64,000 nucleotides of DNA from the NCBI RefSeq assembly GCF_021462225.1, contig NC_061802.1, forward strand, positions 4,359,859 through 4,423,858, in the 5' to 3' direction. The notes below the pieces were generated by a model. It searched no databases. It saw only the letters and a program-made list of their open reading frames with translations, and was not told the DNA's origin. How positions within the stretch are numbered: position 1 is the first letter of the stretch; each line of letters starts with the position of its first letter. The DNA comes from Girardinichthys multiradiatus. Lineage: Eukaryota > Chordata > Actinopteri > Cyprinodontiformes > Goodeidae. Below are positions 60,701-64,000 of this stretch, piece by piece. Both the position numbers and the translations under genes were made by a program.

Positions 60701-62430
60701 CAAAGTGCATAAACATCCATTTTGTTCCACTCTACTGCTCAGTATTATTTTAAATGTCCAATAAATATATTTATTGATTCTTTTTTTCCTGACGCTAGGT
60801 TTAATTCCTCAGAAAACTACATAAAATTACTCATCTCCATTCCTTAAACTTTCCATTCACCTTCACTTTAATTATAGAGGGCATTTGCACGTATAAAACA
60901 TGTGTAACTTTGGCATAGAGTCATGGATGTCAGCAGCTGGTGGGTGATGACTTAAAGGCTTACATATTGAAAGGGGTTTAAGTGTGAGAAAAATAATGAA
61001 AGAGCGTCAAACTGGGTAGAGCCTTATCTCTGGTGTTTAAATATAGCAGACTGTATGTTACTTGATTTGAAAGCCACTGTCCACCTTTCTCCGGTGTTGA
61101 GAGTGTACATATGAAGCATACTTAGTGAAAATAAAACATAATTAAAGCCCCAGAGGAATTTGGAGGTTTGATATTAAATCTGCGCATTTGTGTGAGGCTC
61201 CTGGTGTACAGACCTCAGCTGGCTGCCTCGGACGAAACCGTTGTCCTGGCAATGTTGGCCATCGTGGACGTTGTGTGTGTCGTTGTGCCCGTTGGGGATG
61301 TTGAGGCTGAGACGGTTCTGGCTTCGCCTCTCCTGCACCATCAGCCCCGCGTCTTTGTGGTTGCTCGACAGTCCGTACTTTTCCTCCAAGTAGCGCAGTG
61401 GAAACGTTCTGTTGATCGGCTGGAAGATGATGGCCCCTACCACCTTCAGCGGGAAGAATTATTTACGTGCTTTCTGTTTTCTATCAAAACACTTAGGGGT
61501 ATTCCACATTTACCACACAGTACTTTAAAATACCCATCGGATTTAAGTATGCATCATGATGAAACATTGGAGCAAGTTAGTACTTGCCTGTGAGACGGGT
61601 TTTCTGTTGCCAACATAGCGTCTAATGAGTGCAGGAACGCTGTCAAATCCTTCCTTATCTAGCTGATACTCAACTCTGGAGTAAGCTTCATTCAGTATCA
61701 CTACCTGAATAACACAAAACAAACAAAACATCCTTTTTTTCTATTTTTCAAATAAATCTGAAGGTGTGAGAGGGAAACACTGAGTGTTAAAAACAAAAAA
61801 AGTGGATCTGCAGTGTTTAGATGTCCAATAAATGATACAAGCTCACTTAAAGCTGAAAAGAAACAATGTATGTTTGATTTTATTATGCAGTATATGACGA
61901 GAAATTCAGTGGAACGCTGTGCAGTGGAGTTCCGGCAGACCCTAAAGTTCAATGTTCTGATGAGATGAATTCCCCGAAACCTCAGCGCAGCCTCCAGATA
62001 CCTTCATTTAGAGTTAGTGCTGCACCATGTTAAGCTCAGAAACAGCTAGCTTGATATTCAACTGACTGCTCTACTGTACCTGCTCCCAAGGGGTCAGACA
62101 TGTCTACATGCATTCCAGCATTGAACTTAAAAACTATTAATAAATCCTAATTTCACCAAATAATGCAAGGTTAAACTTCTAGATAACACTCAAATGATGA
62201 GAAAGTTTCAAACTGATGAAGGCAGTAGGTGAAGGACCATGGAAATATGGAAAGAGAAACATTAATATGAGAAACGTTTTTAGATCAGACATGTATATAA
62301 GTACCTTCTTGTTGATTTTAAAGTGCTGAGCAGTGTTTCTCCACTGGCAGGTCAGAACGTAACTTCCTGGGCTGGAGAGTGAATCCCGCACCAAGAAATC
62401 TCCGTCACGCTGCACCAAGCTTTCTGCAAC
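54573..62430 (-). CDS. bcar3: Breast cancer anti-estrogen resistance protein 3 (NSP2), 5'-partial
   Basis: This is a signalling adaptor. Its SH2 domain binds phosphotyrosine and its Cdc25-like domain grips the C-terminus of p130Cas (BCAR1) rather than acting as a true GEF. Twelve exons give 755 codons plus TAA, from mid-SH2 to the C-terminus. Diagnostic stretches are FLVRDSLSSPGSYVLTC (SH2), GSDTQLCPKPPPKPSKVPL (linker, nearly identical to mammalian BCAR3), FESRLLPPENKPLEMVVLKR, GVSSGLELVTLPHGRQLRLD, VAVDILGCTGTVEERA and LTALSRKLEP. These favour BCAR3 over SH2D3A and SH2D3C. The fish linker is longer than the mammalian one, with an acidic ESTSEEEEEDSGKDEGGD run. Two introns use GC donors. The gene is convergent with fnbp1l, as I recall for human 1p22. 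Confidence 0.95.
54836..55039 (-). CDS. bcar3: bcar3 penultimate exon
   Basis: The exon encodes SSPSVVCFPLLLPLLTLMEQ, then PSTTPEGVELWETSDQGCDI, MLRHLEAARDIANNAQSYTS and NAVTILK. The PLLLPLLTLME helix and LRHLEAAR are typical of the NSP Cdc25-like domain. The acceptor is TTCCAG and the donor GTAAAG. Confidence 0.94.
55134..55245 (-). CDS. bcar3: bcar3 exon (Cdc25-like domain)
   Basis: The exon encodes ISRLEETWTTLRRNYTQTAI, then SYEKILKPFYKSLYEGE. The TWTTLRRNYTQTAI core is conserved across NSP proteins. The acceptor is ATCCAG and the donor GTAACA. Confidence 0.94.
55560..56170 (-). mobile_element. Tc1-like transposon relic in a bcar3 intron
   Basis: The + strand shows CATCATTATCCC, a CAGAATCACAGATCCTCCAC block, CATACTTAACAGTGGACATG, and an end with CACGTCATATTTATACCCCC. 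The last two blocks and the order match the relic at 38,970-39,450. The transposase would read on the minus strand, the same direction as bcar3. It is heavily decayed. Confidence 0.6.
56419..56590 (-). CDS. bcar3: bcar3 exon (Cdc25-like domain)
   Basis: The exon encodes HHTMAIGVAVDILGCTGTVE, then ERASTLNRIILVAMELKDAV and GDLFAFTALMKALDMQQ. This corresponds to the region that retains the shape of a Ras-GEF core. The acceptor is CATAAG (weak pyrimidine tract) and the donor GTAACA. Confidence 0.94.
56801..56916 (-). CDS. bcar3: bcar3 exon (Cdc25-like domain)
   Basis: The exon encodes VARILGVTPQLKGQMGVSSG, then LELVTLPHGRQLRLDLME and a split Arg. LELVTLPHGRQLRLD is a signature of the NSP family. 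The acceptor is GCTCAG and the donor GTACGC. Confidence 0.94.
57691..58268 (-). CDS. bcar3: bcar3 large linker exon
   Basis: The 578-nt exon begins GPPVPPVKPQKFRHIPFADS, runs through a proline/serine-rich linker and the acidic ESTSEEEEEDSGKDEGGD run, and ends with FESRLLPPENKPLEMVVLKR and the segment to MADCQ. The end is the start of the Cdc25-like fold. The linker part is poorly conserved and longer than in mammals. The acceptor is TCCACAG and the donor GTACAA. Confidence 0.92.
58416..58619 (-). CDS. bcar3: bcar3 exon (proline-rich linker)
   Basis: The 204-nt exon encodes QAIRGSDTQLCPKPPPKPSK, then VPLARLPRSPCLQPLMPPSS and a Ser/Pro-rich end. The PKPPPKPSKVP motif is a candidate SH3 ligand and is the strongest BCAR3-specific match in the linker. 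The acceptor is CTTTAG and the donor GTAAAA. Confidence 0.93.
59194..59322 (-). CDS. bcar3: bcar3 exon (linker, SPVFRTGSEP)
   Basis: The 129-nt exon encodes TKPQLQQSPLVPSTGPKSPV, then FRTGSEPVLSPSLQRRSAEP and LA. SPVFRTGSEPxLSP is conserved in BCAR3. The acceptor is CCTTAG and the donor GTAAGC. Confidence 0.93.
59518..59880 (+). mobile_element. Full-length tRNA-derived SINE with 12-bp target duplication
   Basis: The copy is flanked by GACAATCTTTGA at 59,506-59,517 and again at 59,881-59,892, a perfect duplication. It starts GGGCTGCACGGTGGCGCAGT (A box region), has the B box GGTTCGATTCC near 59,573-59,583, a long body, and ends in a GACT-type tandem tail. It lies in a bcar3 intron, antisense to the gene, 25 bases past the intron's 5' splice site. 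Two diverged relatives are at 15,937 and 42,511. Confidence 0.93.
59918..60018 (-). CDS. bcar3: bcar3 exon (linker, GC donor)
   Basis: The 101-nt exon encodes MKDRCGSQPASLNQVQEKRR, then PLKAHQSESFLPL. GSQPA and LKAHQSES match mammalian BCAR3. The acceptor is CTCTCAG. The only donor that keeps frame is G|GCAAGT, a GC-AG intron start. Confidence 0.9.
61214..61443 (-). CDS. bcar3: bcar3 exon (after SH2)
   Basis: The 230-nt exon encodes VVGAIIFQPINRTFPLRYLE, then EKYGLSSNHKDAGLMVQERR and an Asn/His-rich segment to RGSQL. IIFQPINRTFPLRYLEExYG is an NSP-family signature just after the SH2 domain. The acceptor CTGAAG lacks a strong pyrimidine tract. A second acceptor six bases on (GGTAG) would drop two residues. 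Confidence 0.9.
61588..61704 (-). CDS. bcar3: bcar3 exon (SH2 C-terminal half, GC donor)
   Basis: The 117-nt phase 0 exon encodes VVILNEAYSRVEYQLDKEGF, then DSVPALIRRYVGNRKPVSQ. It forms the second half of the SH2 domain. The acceptor is ATTCAG. The donor reads CAG|GCAAGT, the consensus of GC-AG introns. Confidence 0.92.
62305..62430 (-). CDS. bcar3: bcar3 exon (SH2 FLVRDS), most 5' in window
   Basis: The 126-nt phase 0 exon encodes VAESLVQRDGDFLVRDSLSS, then PGSYVLTCQWRNTAQHFKIN and KK. The Arg of FLVRDS is the phosphotyrosine-binding Arg, and the downstream His in QHFKI is also conserved. The acceptor is CTCCAG and the donor GTACTT. Earlier exons lie beyond 64,000. Confidence 0.94.
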
Positions 62431-63149
62431 CTGGAGGTTATGAGCGGTTACGCACACACACACACACACACAGGGTCACACAGTGGCTGTTTACAGTCCA
62501 AACATTTAATTAAATCTAATAATGGTGGTCTGTGGGACTGTAACTATTTTTATGAGCCGAGTGCCGGCTGGTCTGCAGGGTTTATGTAAGACATGAAATG
62601 TCAGTCTGTTAGTTTTCCTTTTAACTGTACTGTCTAAATCAGAAACATGCTTTTAAACCCCATTTTAAATCCTGGAAAACACACTAATTTAAGTTTAGTT
62701 GTTTCACTTTGATAAACCTTCTGTACAGTTTAGTTTTTTATTAAATTAAATATTGTAAAAAAATAAAAAAATAAAAATCTAGGAAAACTTTTTAAACTAC
62801 TGTGTTATTTCTAACAAACTAAGGGCTTTTCAAACCTTGTTTCAGTTTTATATTAAATCCAATAGTTGTTTTTATGATGTTTTATTCACACATATACCGT
62901 AAACAACACTAAATCCACCCCGAGAGGGAGGCAACAATCTCAGTTTCAGTTTTATGACCAAGATGTCTAAAAAACAAACAACCAAACCAGTTTCTATCTA
63001 TCATTGCCACACATGTCTAATTACACATTAATTACACAACAGTATATAATTCACCTGATTTCGAGCTGAAGTTCTCACAAAGTATGCTGGACATTCATAT
63101 GTCCTGTTAAAGGATATCATCAGTGTACAGCATATGTTGCTGAGCAGTA
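62431..63149 (-). other. bcar3 intron, no feature seen
   Basis: The acceptor is followed upstream by a short (CA)n tract at 62,455-62,471 on the + strand. The rest is AT-rich with no exon matching the start of the SH2 domain (the region that would end in a Trp-Tyr-His-Gly motif). Confidence 0.6.
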
Positions 63150-64000
63150 AACTGGGCTCAAATATTTACATACCCTCACCCTTTTAATAAGTGGCACTGA
63201 AGGTTCTACAATGGCTTTTAGCATAAACCTTGTGGTTTATCCTCAATAACATAAAAGGGCTTCGTTTGACAGCACTAATTGAATTGCCCAATACTTCGAA
63301 GAATGGGGAAGATAGAGAGCATTCTGAAACCATTCCTAAACAACCGCAGTTCCAGAAATAAAATATTCAAATAGTAGTCCAGATATGTCCCCACTATTCC
63401 AGGTTCTGGAAGAGGACCTAAATTTTCATTCTCAAATGACAGGAATTAGTTAGGATGTTTGAGAACAACTCAGGAACCACTAAGGCTCAAACATGCCATA
63501 TACTGGAAGCTGCTGGAACATCAGTGTTTTTGTCCAGAAAACAAGCCAGATTCGCTTTGCCATGGACTGAGAGGATGCTGAATGAAAACAGATGCCTGGA
63601 CACCTTCACACTCATCTGAAATTTGCAGTTGACTGCATGGAAAAGGCAAGTGTCTTCTGTAAAAACATATGGAGAAGCTTGATGTTTTCGACCACAATGA
63701 TCAGAAGTATTTTTGGATGGATCATGGTGGGGCTTTTAGACCTGAGAGCATTGTACCAACTGTCAAACATGGTGGTGGCAGCATTTATTGTTTCATTTGA
63801 TAGTCCTGCACTGCACAAGATAAATGAAATTATGAAGTAGGAGGGTTGGCTTCCATCACCCAAACTTCACTTCAAATCTACATGTAGATGGTTGAAATCT
63901 GGACAGGAATGAAGGTCCAATCAGAACAATGATCCCAAACACCCATCAGAACTGGCCCCAAATACCAAGCTAGAAATGTACCAAAAGCTATAAGATGGCT
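63150..64000 (+). mobile_element. Tc1-like transposon relic, cut by window edge
   Basis: The left side has GGGCTCAAATATTTACATAC. The body carries a decayed transposase: AACTCAGGAACCACTAAGGC, then GCCATATACTGGAAGCTGCT, and a GTCAAACATGGTGGTGGCAG block near 63,760 that corresponds to the conserved KHGGGS region. Several stops and frame changes are present. The 3' end lies beyond the window. Confidence 0.7.

Overview
The window is vertebrate nuclear DNA, almost certainly from a teleost fish. Small exons sit in long AT-rich introns, and most of the recognisable repeats are fish Tc1/mariner relics and tRNA-derived SINEs. No bacterial, viral or organellar features were seen. Two protein-coding genes can be read exon by exon, and they face each other tail to tail.

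1-24,035: no coding exon was found. I infer that this is the first intron of fnbp1l, because the first coding exon (about eight residues) is missing. It holds Tc1-like relics (1-440, 6357-7625, 18,985-20,222), a tRNA-derived SINE (1699-1888), a copy of a second SINE family (15,937-16,172) and copies of a short hAT-like repeat.

24,036-48,737 (+): fnbp1l (Toca-1, formin-binding protein 1-like) in 14 constitutive exons. They encode an F-BAR domain, an HR1 Cdc42-binding domain and an SH3 domain. A candidate optional linker exon lies at 34,655-34,759, and an alternative terminal exon at 48,730-48,737. The introns carry a compound minisatellite, a 22-G run beside a splice donor, four further Tc1-like copies (one of them complete, with a transposase broken by a single stop codon), a SINE and further hAT-like copies. 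A 1.17-kb inverted-repeat element lies between the two alternative ends of the gene.

48,738-54,572: 3'UTR and intergenic sequence of the convergent pair, with polyadenylation signals on both strands.

54,573-62,430 (-): bcar3 (NSP2), 12 exons from the middle of the SH2 domain to the stop codon. Upstream exons lie outside the window. Two introns appear to be of the GC-AG type. A SINE with a perfect 12-bp target duplication sits a few bases from one of these GC donors. 62,431-64,000 is intron, ending in another Tc1-like relic cut by the window edge.

The products of the two genes act in related processes. Toca-1 couples curved membrane and Cdc42 to N-WASP-driven actin assembly. BCAR3 links phosphotyrosine signals to p130Cas in adhesion and migration. 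From memory, FNBP1L and BCAR3 are also convergent neighbours on human 1p22, so this looks like conserved synteny. I found no convincing previously undescribed system. The most useful observations are splice-level ones (alternative C-termini, GC-AG introns, an in-frame 84-nt intron) and the near-intact transposon.
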